NCBI GenBank assembly: GCA_024403995.1
Contig: JAKSQT010000008.1
Coordinates: forward strand, 1-55,344
Reading direction: 5' to 3'
Length of the DNA stretch: 55,344 nt
DNA from: Ruminococcus sp.
Lineage (GTDB): Bacteria > Bacillota > Clostridia > Oscillospirales > Ruminococcaceae
The notes beneath the pieces were generated by a model. That model ran no database searches, was not told where the DNA came from, and saw only the letters and a program-made list of their open reading frames with translations. Made by a program: the position numbers and the translations under genes. This document shows, piece by piece, positions 20,363-27,096 of the stretch (within the stretch, counting starts at the first letter, position 1; every line of letters starts with the position of its first letter).

Positions 20363-20390
20363 ATTATAACATAATAGCACGATTTGTCAA
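20363..20390 (-). promoter_or_regulatory. Promoter of the 16-codon gene
   Basis: TTGACA (20385-20390), 16-bp spacer, TATAAT (20363-20368). The transcript would be about 245 nt and contain repeat B1, the 16-codon ORF and its terminator. Confidence 0.6.
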
Positions 20391-20444
20391 GAAATACTAC
20401 GATATATTTAATTAAAAGCGGCATATTAGTATATCATATCAAAA

Positions 20445-20469
20445 ATGCCCTCAGAAAAACTGAAGGCAT
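20445..20469 (-). terminator. Terminator of the trmB unit
   Basis: ATGCCCTCAG..CTGAAGGCAT hairpin followed by TTTTTG on the minus strand, just after the stop of the 68-residue ORF. Confidence 0.8.
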
Positions 20470-20476
20470 CTGATAA

Positions 20477-20683
20477 TCATTTTTTCTTGCTGACTTTATG
20501 TTTGAGGAGCACCAGACCCGTGAGAGCAGCGGCTTTTGCGGCAGTTACGGCAATGCCCTTAACGTCACGCTTTGTTTTTATCGATTTCGGCACTTCCTGA
20601 GCATCAGAGAGACTGCCCTTGCCTGCGGTTTTTATTGAGCCTGCGCCGAATGTGAAATTACCCTTTGTTTTTTCAAATTCCAT
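20477..20683 (-). CDS. Small basic hypothetical protein
   Basis: 68 residues, not recognised. A polar, lysine-rich first half (NFTFGAGSIKTAGKGSLSD) is followed by a weakly hydrophobic segment GIAVTAAKAAALTGLVLLKH and a basic tail KVSKKK, so a peripheral or single-pass membrane protein is possible. ATG at 20683 has GGGAGG upstream and begins 1 nt after the trmB stop, which means translational coupling to trmB. It is followed by a clear terminator, so it is a real second gene of the unit. Confidence 0.7.
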   Translation of the reverse strand: MEFEKTKGNFTFGAGSIKTAGKGSLSDAQEVPKSIKTKRDVKGIAVTAAKAAALTGLVLLKHKVSKKK

Positions 20684-20684
20684 T

Positions 20685-21350
20685 TCAATCCTCCCTGACA
20701 GGTTCGGCGATAAGGAACTTTATCTTCTTGCCCTCATCGGTGAACATCTTTTCATGTTCGGTCACGAAATTTTCATACGGACTTTCGGCGTGAAGGTCAA
20801 ATGTCTTATACTTGATCTTAAAGCCTGCCTCCTCGAAGTATTCAAATGACTCCTCAAAAAGCTCGTCATCGTCGGTTTTGAACCATATTTCGCCACGCAG
20901 GAACTTTTTGTAGTTCAGAAGCTGACGGGTATGGGTAAGGCGGCGCTTTTTGTGCTTTTTCTTTGGCCAGGGATTGCAGAAATTGATGTAAATGCGGTCT
21001 GCACGGTCATTTTCGTCCCATGCAAGATCAAGTCTTTCGATATTCTGGATGGCTATACGTGTGTTTCCGTCAGGAGCAGTGCCCTTTGCTGAGAATGCAT
21101 CTTCAAGCTTTCTTTTGGCAAGTACGAGCATTTCGTTCTTGATGTCCATAGCCACAAAATTTATTTCCGGATGTGCAGGTGCAGCCTGAGAGATGAATCC
21201 ACCCTTGCCGCAGCCGAGTTCAACATAAAGAGGCTTGTCGGGTTCGCTGAAAAGTTCTCTCCAGTGACCGATATTAGCCTGCGGTTCTTTTACATAGAAT
21301 GAGCATTCCTCAAGTTCAGGCTTTGCCCAGGGTTTGTGTCTTATTCGCAT
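20685..21350 (-). CDS. trmB: tRNA (guanine-N7)-methyltransferase TrmB
   Basis: 221 residues. It methylates G46 in the variable loop of tRNAs using S-adenosylmethionine. The SAM-binding motif I is VELGCGKGGFI, motif II-like FVAMDIKNEM, and the family signature INFCNPWPKKKHKKRRLTH and the C-terminal TDDDELFEESFEY are all present. ATG at 21350 is preceded by GAGGTATTTTTT. A promoter lies at 21475-21503 and inverted repeat B2 occupies the leader between promoter and gene. Confidence 0.95.
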   Translation of the reverse strand: MRIRHKPWAKPELEECSFYVKEPQANIGHWRELFSEPDKPLYVELGCGKGGFISQAAPAHPEINFVAMDIKNEMLVLAKRKLEDAFSAKGTAPDGNTRIAIQNIERLDLAWDENDRADRIYINFCNPWPKKKHKKRRLTHTRQLLNYKKFLRGEIWFKTDDDELFEESFEYFEEAGFKIKYKTFDLHAESPYENFVTEHEKMFTDEGKKIKFLIAEPVRED

Positions 21351-21375
21351 AAAAAATACCTCATTAAAAATTTAT

Positions 21376-21472
21376 GGGCATCTCTAAAGAACCATTTGGG
21401 ATAAGAAAAAGCAGACAGTTGCAGCAGATGATGTTCATATCCGCTTTTCTCAGAAGTTTTTTAGAGATGCCT
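21376..21472. repeat. Family B inverted repeat, copy B2
   Basis: GGGCATCTCTAAAGAACC.. to ..TTTTTTAGAGATGCC with internal GCAGCAGATGATG. It sits in the 5' leader of trmB, between promoter and ribosome site. Confidence 0.75.
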
Positions 21473-21474
21473 TT

Positions 21475-21503
21475 ATTATACTATATTATGAATAATATTT
21501 CAA
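21475..21503 (-). promoter_or_regulatory. Promoter of trmB
   Basis: TTGAAA (21498-21503), 17-bp spacer, TATAAT (21475-21480). The -10 box directly abuts repeat B2. Confidence 0.55.
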
Positions 21504-21513
21504 TAGGAAAGAA

Positions 21514-22221
21514 CTATTTTTTCTTGAATTTACAGGTCTTGTCCTTGCAGTTCTGGCATTTCAGAATCTGATTCGAGCCTTCCCAGAACCTTTCGGGGTG
21601 CTTTGAATAGGCAAGTTCCCAGCGTATGAGCACGATGAGCGAAGTGAAGAAAAGACTCCATGAGAAAAAATTCTTGATGAAAAGCATAGGCGTGAACATC
21701 ATGAAATGTCCCCAGTCATAGATGCGGCAGTTTACACAGCATTTGTTTTTCATGAGTTTCGAGCTGAACGGGCAGTAGAACAGAATGCAGATATAATCGC
21801 AAAGAAAATAGAAGCCTGAAATAATGAGCAGTTCAGCCTCGCCGATAACGCTTAAAAGATAGAGCAGTGCCCATATACTATTAAAAATGAGCCATACCAG
21901 CATTACTTGCCATGCCTTGCGGTTTTGTTCCTGAACATATTTCAGCAGTTCATATTCCGAATAATCCTTGACGGGTACATATTTCCGCTTCTTCGACTTG
22001 AGAAGTGCCATTGAACGGAGATTTGTCGGGAAGATATGTGATATCATGATTATCATGAACATCGCCCATATTATGTGGAGAAGGTTTATGCCGTGGAAAA
22101 CAGGTTTTGTCAGAAATTCCGTCATTTCGTTTTTTCCCGTGAAGTAAAGGAATAACAGTGCTCCAAGTGCGCCGACTCTGAAAACAAGCTTAACAATGTA
22201 ATATTTCAGCTTTTTTGTCAC
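21514..22221 (-). CDS. Polytopic membrane protein with Cys clusters
   Basis: 235 residues, family not recognised. About five hydrophobic helices are visible (near 12-28, 44-64, 103-125, 129-150 and 172-200). Two cytosolic-looking cysteine clusters, KNKCCVNCRIYDWGHFMM in the middle and KCQNCKDKTCKFKKK at the extreme C-terminus, could bind a metal or iron-sulfur cluster. The conserved look of WGHFMMFTP between the clusters suggests a functional core. The start is GTG at 22221, five bases after GGAGGCGG. It has its own promoter and no operon partner. Confidence 0.75.
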   Translation of the reverse strand: MTKKLKYYIVKLVFRVGALGALLFLYFTGKNEMTEFLTKPVFHGINLLHIIWAMFMIIMISHIFPTNLRSMALLKSKKRKYVPVKDYSEYELLKYVQEQNRKAWQVMLVWLIFNSIWALLYLLSVIGEAELLIISGFYFLCDYICILFYCPFSSKLMKNKCCVNCRIYDWGHFMMFTPMLFIKNFFSWSLFFTSLIVLIRWELAYSKHPERFWEGSNQILKCQNCKDKTCKFKKK

Positions 22222-22250
22222 TGAAACCGCCTCCTATGCAAGTATATCAA

Positions 22251-22279
22251 ATTATACCATATTTGATATTAAAAGTCAA
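22251..22279 (-). promoter_or_regulatory. Promoter of the Cys-cluster membrane protein
   Basis: TTGACT (22274-22279), 17-bp spacer, TATAAT (22251-22256), 30 bp before the GTG start. Confidence 0.6.
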
Positions 22280-22331
22280 AGGATTTACCGTGATATCAAG
22301 TAAAATTTATATTTTACCGATGCAGGTAAAA

Positions 22332-22522
22332 ATAAAAAACGCACCCGTGATGAGTACGTTTTTTCTGATATGCCCTCTTACAAAGCACAGGATAGCATGA
22401 ATTATTACATTTCCGCTGTAAGCTATCCTATCACAGCGGAAATTCGTCCGTTACGCCATGAACAGTGTGCAGATATTCATGGCGGCACGGGAAAGCGTAA
22501 ATGAGAGGGAAACTTCATTACA
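22332..22522 (-). ncRNA. Candidate structured ncRNA with pseudoknot
   Basis: An RNA gene of about 190 nt on the minus strand, with promoter 22529-22557 and terminator 22338-22360. Read 5' to 3' on the transcript: P1 strand CCCTCT (22504-22509), a CCGT/ACGG helix enclosing a 9-bp hairpin TTCATGGCG..CGCCATGAA shape (arms 22454-22462 and 22476-22484), then an 11-bp helix (22433-22443 with 22409-22419) interleaved with an 8-bp helix (22422-22429 with 22389-22396), then the closing P1 strand (22373-22378). The interleaved pair is an H-type pseudoknot with connecting loops of 3, 2 and 12 nt; this order suits the minus strand (short loop over the deep groove, long loop over the shallow groove) and not the plus strand. 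No ORF with a ribosome site lies in it. I do not recognise it as 6S, SRP, tmRNA or RNase P. Confidence 0.65.
22338..22360 (-). terminator. Terminator of the structured RNA
   Basis: AACGTACTC..GGGTGCGTT hairpin with two wobbles, followed by TTTTATTTTT on the minus strand; T-runs flank both sides so it may also stop plus-strand transcripts. Confidence 0.7.
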
Positions 22523-22528
22523 AGACAT

Positions 22529-22557
22529 ATTATAAACTAAAAATGTCACAAATTCAA
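22529..22557 (-). promoter_or_regulatory. Promoter of the structured RNA
   Basis: TTGAAT (22552-22557), 17-bp spacer, TATAAT (22529-22534), placing the RNA start near 22522, about 13 nt before the first helix strand. Confidence 0.6.
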
Positions 22558-22607
22558 CCCATAAAATACATAATAAGTGGACAAAATAACGTTTTTTTCA
22601 TATATAA

Positions 22608-22937
22608 GGCACCTCTAAAAAAACTTCTGAGAAAAAGCAGCTATGTACAGCATATGCTGTGTCAACTCCTCTTGTAGTGCGAAAGCACGCCTTCGATGGC
22701 TTCCCTTGCATCTACTGCATCTATCTGCTTTTTTAGGCAATACCGCACAGAGCTGGCGGTGCAGATACGCAGTCAGATTTTTCGTCAGATTGTATGAAAA
22801 CGACGCCGCTGGGCTGACGCCCAGCAAGGAGTTTTCGTGCAAAATGACGGAAAATATGCAAGTAGATGCGCTGCCAAGCCGTCAGGCGGGCTTTGTGCGG
22901 TGTTGCCTTTACTCAAAACAAGTTTTTAGAGGTGCCC
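22608..22937. repeat. Family B copy B3, interrupted by element C
   Basis: Ends GGCACCTCTAAAAAAAC and TTTTTAGAGGTGCCC. The left part matches B4 (45783-45940), including GTGCGAAAGCAC; after CTATCTGCTTTTTT the match is broken by a 175-bp insertion and resumes with TTACTCAAAAC. It lies upstream of the traX-like gene but outside its promoter. Confidence 0.75.
22735..22909. mobile_element. Element C: MITE-like insertion in B3
   Basis: A 175-bp element bounded by 14-bp terminal inverted repeats AGGCAATACCGCAC and GTGCGGTGTTGCCT (one mismatch). Comparison with uninterrupted copy B4 shows it was inserted as a unit. Inside are GC-rich palindromes such as CTGGGCTGACGCCCAG. There is no transposase ORF; movement would need one elsewhere. 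Related ends occur at 2186-2219, 52142-52149 and perhaps 47109. Confidence 0.65.
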
Positions 22938-22947
22938 ATATGTATTC

Positions 22948-22976
22948 TTGACAAAGTCATCGTAATGCTATATAAT
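22948..22976 (+). promoter_or_regulatory. Promoter of the TraX-like gene
   Basis: TTGACA (22948-22953), 17-bp spacer, TATAAT (22971-22976). Confidence 0.65.
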
Positions 22977-23019
22977 GTGAATATTGCGGATAAATAATTT
23001 TCGGAGAAAGGAAAATTAT

Positions 23020-23727
23020 ATGAACGAACAGATAATACCACAGAAATATAAAATAGTAAGCGGAAGTATGCTGAAACTGATAGCCGTAATTACTATGCTC
23101 ATAGATCATACCGGTTCTGTCATAATAAGCTGTCTTGCGGAACAGAATGCCGATTATTCAGCGCTGTATACGCTTACACGAACTATCGGGCGTGTTGCTT
23201 TTCCAACGTATGCATTTCTTCTTACGGAAGGATTTGTGCATACTCATGACAGGAAAAAATATGGCATAAATCTGCTTTCGTTTGCGCTGATTTCCGAAAT
23301 ACCGTGGAATCTTGAACATACGGGAAAGTTTTTCTGGCAGTCACAGAATGTCTTTTTTACGCTGTTTCTCGGCTTTCTCGGAATGTACTGCTGTGAGCGG
23401 TACAAAAATGACGGAAAAAAACTTGCACTGTCACTTTCGGCACTTCTGGTTGTGTCAGTGATATTGAAAAGTGATTACGGCTGTCTCGGATATACATATA
23501 TTCTGATGCTCTATATCCTTCGTGACAAGCCGGTGCTCAGAAATATAGTCGGTGCAGGCACGACAGGTTCATCATGGAGGGGAGCTGCTGCATTTGTTCC
23601 GATATCACTGTATAACGGCAAACGTGGCTTCATCAGGGGTAAGGCAATGAAATATACATTCTATCTTATTTACCCTGTACATATGCTTATTCTGTATTTC
23701 ATCAAAAAATCTGTTTTCGGTTACTGA
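23020..23727 (+). CDS. TraX-family membrane protein
   Basis: 235 residues with about seven hydrophobic segments. The family signature runs SMLKLIAVITMLIDHTGSVI, then RTIGRVAFPTYAFLLTEGF and LLSFALISEIPWNLEHTG, and it ends with the conserved YLIYPVHMLILYFI. TraX proteins are thought to be membrane acetyltransferase-like; the founding member N-acetylates F-pilin, but chromosomal relatives in Firmicutes have unknown acceptors. The ATG at 23020 follows AAAGGA; an in-frame TTG at 22984 has no ribosome site. A strong palindromic terminator follows, so it is monocistronic. Confidence 0.85.
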   Translation: MNEQIIPQKYKIVSGSMLKLIAVITMLIDHTGSVIISCLAEQNADYSALYTLTRTIGRVAFPTYAFLLTEGFVHTHDRKKYGINLLSFALISEIPWNLEHTGKFFWQSQNVFFTLFLGFLGMYCCERYKNDGKKLALSLSALLVVSVILKSDYGCLGYTYILMLYILRDKPVLRNIVGAGTTGSSWRGAAAFVPISLYNGKRGFIRGKAMKYTFYLIYPVHMLILYFIKKSVFGY

Positions 23728-23735
23728 TTTTCGGG

Positions 23736-23779
23736 GCAGCTCCCTGCAAAGCTTTTCTTAGGGCTTTGCAGGGAGCTGC
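23736..23779 (+). terminator. Terminator after the TraX-like gene
   Basis: A perfect 17-bp stem (GCAGCTCCCTGCAAAGC and its complement) with a 10-nt loop and a short TTTAATTT tail. Confidence 0.8.
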
Positions 23780-23791
23780 TTTAATTTGCAG

Positions 23792-23820
23792 TTGACATCC
23801 GACATAAAAATGTGTATAAT
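23792..23820 (+). promoter_or_regulatory. Consensus promoter of tepA
   Basis: Perfect TTGACA (23792-23797) and TATAAT (23815-23820) with a 17-bp spacer. Confidence 0.7.
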
Positions 23821-23888
23821 TAAATGTGAATATGCCCCCGAAAAATGCTTATAATAAAAATGAAAATTTAATTTTTGGAGGCATTTTT

Positions 23889-24581
23889 ATGTGTGAGTCT
23901 GACAAGCAGAAAAATGAACTTGAAGAACTTCTTCTTGAGGAGAAAAACGGTGAGAGTATCTCACAGAATTCAAAGCATCTCATTCACTGCCTTTCGGTGA
24001 TAGGGCAGATAGAAGGTCATTATGTGCTTGCAGAACAGAATAAGACTACAAAATATGAGCATATCATTCCTGCGCTTGTGGCGATAGAACAGGACAGGAG
24101 CGTGGAAGGACTGCTGATAATACTGAATACCGTCGGCGGAGATGTCGAGGCAGGTCTTGCGATCGCCGAGCTTATCTCAGGCATGAAAACTCCTACGGTT
24201 TCGCTTGTTGTCGGCGGCGGACATTCCATCGGAGTGCCGCTTGCAGTCAGCGCAAAACATTCTTTTATAGTGCCAAGCGCTTCAATGACGATTCACCCTG
24301 TACGCATGAACGGGACAGTCCTTGGTGTTCCGCAGACTCTCTCGTATTTCGACAGAATGCAGGACAGGATCGTGAATTTCGTGCTCTCAAACAGCAGTAT
24401 TTCGGAGGATGATTTCCGTCAGCTCCTTATGAATACCGAGGAGCTTGTGCTTGATGTCGGAAGTGTTGTGGAAGGCAGAAAGGCTGTCGAACTTGGTCTT
24501 ATTGACGAGCTTGGAAGCCTCAGCGATGCACTTGAATGTCTTTATGATATGATAGAAAATTCAGAGAAAAGATATAGCTGA
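23889..24581 (+). CDS. tepA: ClpP-family serine protease TepA-like
   Basis: 230 residues of the ClpP/crotonase fold. The Ser nucleophile lies in VVGGGHSIGVPLAVSA (about 112) and the His in SASMTIHPVRMNG (about 135), with the strand LLIILNTVGGDVEAGLAIAELI before them, as in ClpP. Bacillus TepA (YmfB) was linked to signal peptide degradation and protein translocation; it acts without a known ATPase partner. The ATG at 23889 directly follows GGAGG; the longer reading from 23826 has no ribosome site. It precedes ftsK by 42 nt, the same order as ymfB near spoIIIE in Bacillus, so co-transcription with ftsK is likely. Confidence 0.85.
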   Translation: MCESDKQKNELEELLLEEKNGESISQNSKHLIHCLSVIGQIEGHYVLAEQNKTTKYEHIIPALVAIEQDRSVEGLLIILNTVGGDVEAGLAIAELISGMKTPTVSLVVGGGHSIGVPLAVSAKHSFIVPSASMTIHPVRMNGTVLGVPQTLSYFDRMQDRIVNFVLSNSSISEDDFRQLLMNTEELVLDVGSVVEGRKAVELGLIDELGSLSDALECLYDMIENSEKRYS

Positions 24582-24623
24582 TGATGGTTTGGCTATGAAA
24601 TATACGGCAATTGGAGGAAAGAA

Positions 24624-27083
24624 ATGGCAGATCTTAACCAGAATAATGAAAACGGAAATGCAGCACCGCCTGATTCATCGAATCAGTACTGGTCTGTACT
24701 TCTTTTTGCTATCGGAGTCCTGACAGGGCTTCTGACGCTTGTGAAAGGTTCTTCGGGCTGGAACAAGCTCCATAATCTTCTGCTTGGACTGTTCGGACTG
24801 GCTGTTATCGCAGTTCCGACTATGTTTATCTACGTTTCAATTCAGATAGGCAGGAACAGAAATGAAGATGTTATAAGAAAACGCACGTCTTTCGGATGTG
24901 CGCTGACGATATTCCTTGCGACCGTTATTCAGGTGTTCACGCCGAATTACGAGATTGCAAACAAGTATTTTGAAGCAATAAAGATCGCCTTCGCCGACGG
25001 AAAACACCTCAAGGGAGGCGGTGCGGCAGGTTCGGCGATAGCATGGTTTCTGCTTAAATATGTAGGCGCTCTTGGTGCAAGGATAATCACCGGGCTTGCG
25101 GTCTTTGTGCTCGTCATGTGTCTTACGGGCAACGGCATGATGGATCTTTTCGGCGTTTTTAAACGCTTCGGACTTTACATACGACGCTGCGGAAACGGCT
25201 TGCAGAATATGATAATGGGCGGCGAATTCCATGATGAATTTGTTGATGATGACAGCGATGACGAAAATCTGCCTGTTCCGGCTGAAAATACACCGCCTGA
25301 ACAAACAGAGCCACGTACTTCACGCAGAAGACGCAGACCTATCCGTGAGCTTGAACCTCTGCCTGAACAGCCGCAGGAGGACAATTTTGACCTTGATGTC
25401 GCACTGCCTGAAGGTGAGGTGCTTCCGCCTGTTGACGATGATTTCGAGATATTCCCGATGATGAATTCCGAGGATACGATGCAGTTTGCTCCGCCTGAAG
25501 AAGTGATTCGGACGGAACCGATTCCCGAGATCCCTGAAATTTTCCCTGAGCCTGCAAATGAACCTGAAAATGCCGCAGAAACAGTTCATGACGAGCCGCT
25601 GCAGCCGCAGTATGTGATGCCGCCGCTTGATCTTCTGTCAAATTCCGAAGTCCGTGTAAACAAAAACGAAGTTATGAGGGAAATGCACGAAAAAGCCGAT
25701 ATTATAGTAAATACTCTCAGCAGTTTCGGCGTTGAGGTCAAGATAAAGGACGCTTTCCGTGGCCCTGCAATTACAAGATATGAAGCACAGCCCGGCGTTG
25801 GCGTAAAGGTCAAGAAGATCACCAGTCTTGCCGATGATATCGCCCTCAGCCTTGCCGCTCAGGGAGTACGTATCGCACCTGTTCCGGGAAAAGCCGTTGT
25901 CGGCATTGAAATACCAAACAGCACAAAGGATACCGTTTCGCTTAGGGAGATTCTTTCTGCGCCTGATTTCCGGAATGCAGGAAGCAAGCTTACTTTTGCT
26001 GTCGGAAAGGATATCACGGGTAACGTTATTCTTGGCGATATTGCCAAGATGCCCCACGTTATCATTGCAGGTACGACAGGTTCGGGTAAATCTGTCTGCA
26101 CACGTTCAATTATCATGAGTATTCTTTTCAACGCCCGTCCTGACGAGGTGAAGCTTATCCTCATCGACCCGAAGATAGTTGAATTCAAGGTATTTGAGGG
26201 CATTCCTCATTTGCTTATCCCTATCGTTACCGATGTCAGAAAGGCGGCAGGTGCTCTCGGCTGGGCAGTAAATGAAATGATGCGAAGATACAACCTTTTT
26301 GCGGATGCAGGTGCAAATGACCTGAAATCATACAACGAGCTTGCACGTATGGACGGCGATTTCGATATTATGCCGCAGATAGTTGTATTTATCGATGAGC
26401 TTGCCGACATGATGCTTATTGCCAAAAATGAGGTCGAGGACTCGATACAGCGTCTTGCACAGATGGGACGTGCCGCAGGTATGCACCTTGTTGTTGCTAC
26501 ACAGCGTCCTACCACAGATGTTATCACTGGTATCATCAAGGCAAATATCCCGAGCCGTATTGCGCTTTCGGTAAAGTCACAGGTTGACTCACGTACAATT
26601 ATTGATTCCGCAGGTGCGGAAAAACTTCTCGGAAACGGCGATATGCTCTATATGCCGATCGGTGCGAGCGATGCTGTCCGTGTTCAGGGATGTTTTGCTT
26701 CAAATAAGGACATAAACTGCACTCTTGACTTCATCAAGAATCAGTTCAGTGAAGTTACATACGACAATGAAATTGTTGAGGCTGTTGAATCATTCGTTCC
26801 TGCCGCTAAGGGTGACCACGGCGACAGCAGTGACTCAGGTGTTATCGAGGGCAGTGATGAGGATTACGTTGAGCGTGCGATAAGAGTTGCAGTTGATGCA
26901 GGTCAGCTTTCAACTTCCATGCTCCAGAGAAAGCTGAAACTCGGCTATGCCCGTGCCGCAAGAATCATGGACGAGCTGGAGGAACGTGGCGTTATTGCAC
27001 CAAGCGAAGGTGCAAAGCCGAGACGTGTCCTTATGTCGAGAATGCAGTATGACGAACGCAGAATGAGAATGGAGAATGACTGA
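24624..27083 (+). CDS. ftsK: DNA translocase FtsK/SpoIIIE
   Basis: 819 residues. The N-terminal 170 residues carry four membrane helices that anchor the protein at the septum, then an acidic, proline-rich linker (about 205-340). The motor has Walker A IIAGTTGSGKSVC (about 482) and Walker B VVFIDELADMMLI (about 588), and residues about 745-810 form the DNA-reading gamma winged helix (AGQLSTSMLQRKLKLGYARAAR, split by one residue from EDYVERAIRV). It pumps chromosomal DNA through the closing septum toward the terminus. GGAGG lies 9 nt before the ATG. First gene of a long plus-strand run to ispH-rpsA. Confidence 0.95.
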   Translation: MADLNQNNENGNAAPPDSSNQYWSVLLFAIGVLTGLLTLVKGSSGWNKLHNLLLGLFGLAVIAVPTMFIYVSIQIGRNRNEDVIRKRTSFGCALTIFLATVIQVFTPNYEIANKYFEAIKIAFADGKHLKGGGAAGSAIAWFLLKYVGALGARIITGLAVFVLVMCLTGNGMMDLFGVFKRFGLYIRRCGNGLQNMIMGGEFHDEFVDDDSDDENLPVPAENTPPEQTEPRTSRRRRRPIRELEPLPEQPQEDNFDLDVALPEGEVLPPVDDDFEIFPMMNSEDTMQFAPPEEVIRTEPIPEIPEIFPEPANEPENAAETVHDEPLQPQYVMPPLDLLSNSEVRVNKNEVMREMHEKADIIVNTLSSFGVEVKIKDAFRGPAITRYEAQPGVGVKVKKITSLADDIALSLAAQGVRIAPVPGKAVVGIEIPNSTKDTVSLREILSAPDFRNAGSKLTFAVGKDITGNVILGDIAKMPHVIIAGTTGSGKSVCTRSIIMSILFNARPDEVKLILIDPKIVEFKVFEGIPHLLIPIVTDVRKAAGALGWAVNEMMRRYNLFADAGANDLKSYNELARMDGDFDIMPQIVVFIDELADMMLIAKNEVEDSIQRLAQMGRAAGMHLVVATQRPTTDVITGIIKANIPSRIALSVKSQVDSRTIIDSAGAEKLLGNGDMLYMPIGASDAVRVQGCFASNKDINCTLDFIKNQFSEVTYDNEIVEAVESFVPAAKGDHGDSSDSGVIEGSDEDYVERAIRVAVDAGQLSTSMLQRKLKLGYARAARIMDELEERGVIAPSEGAKPRRVLMSRMQYDERRMRMEND

Positions 27084-27096
27084 CAGAGGTGATCAG

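Noticed and set aside
22389-22443. HDV-like or pistol self-cleaving ribozyme
   Set aside because: Only two interleaved helices are present; the extra helices of an HDV fold and the pistol core are not found.
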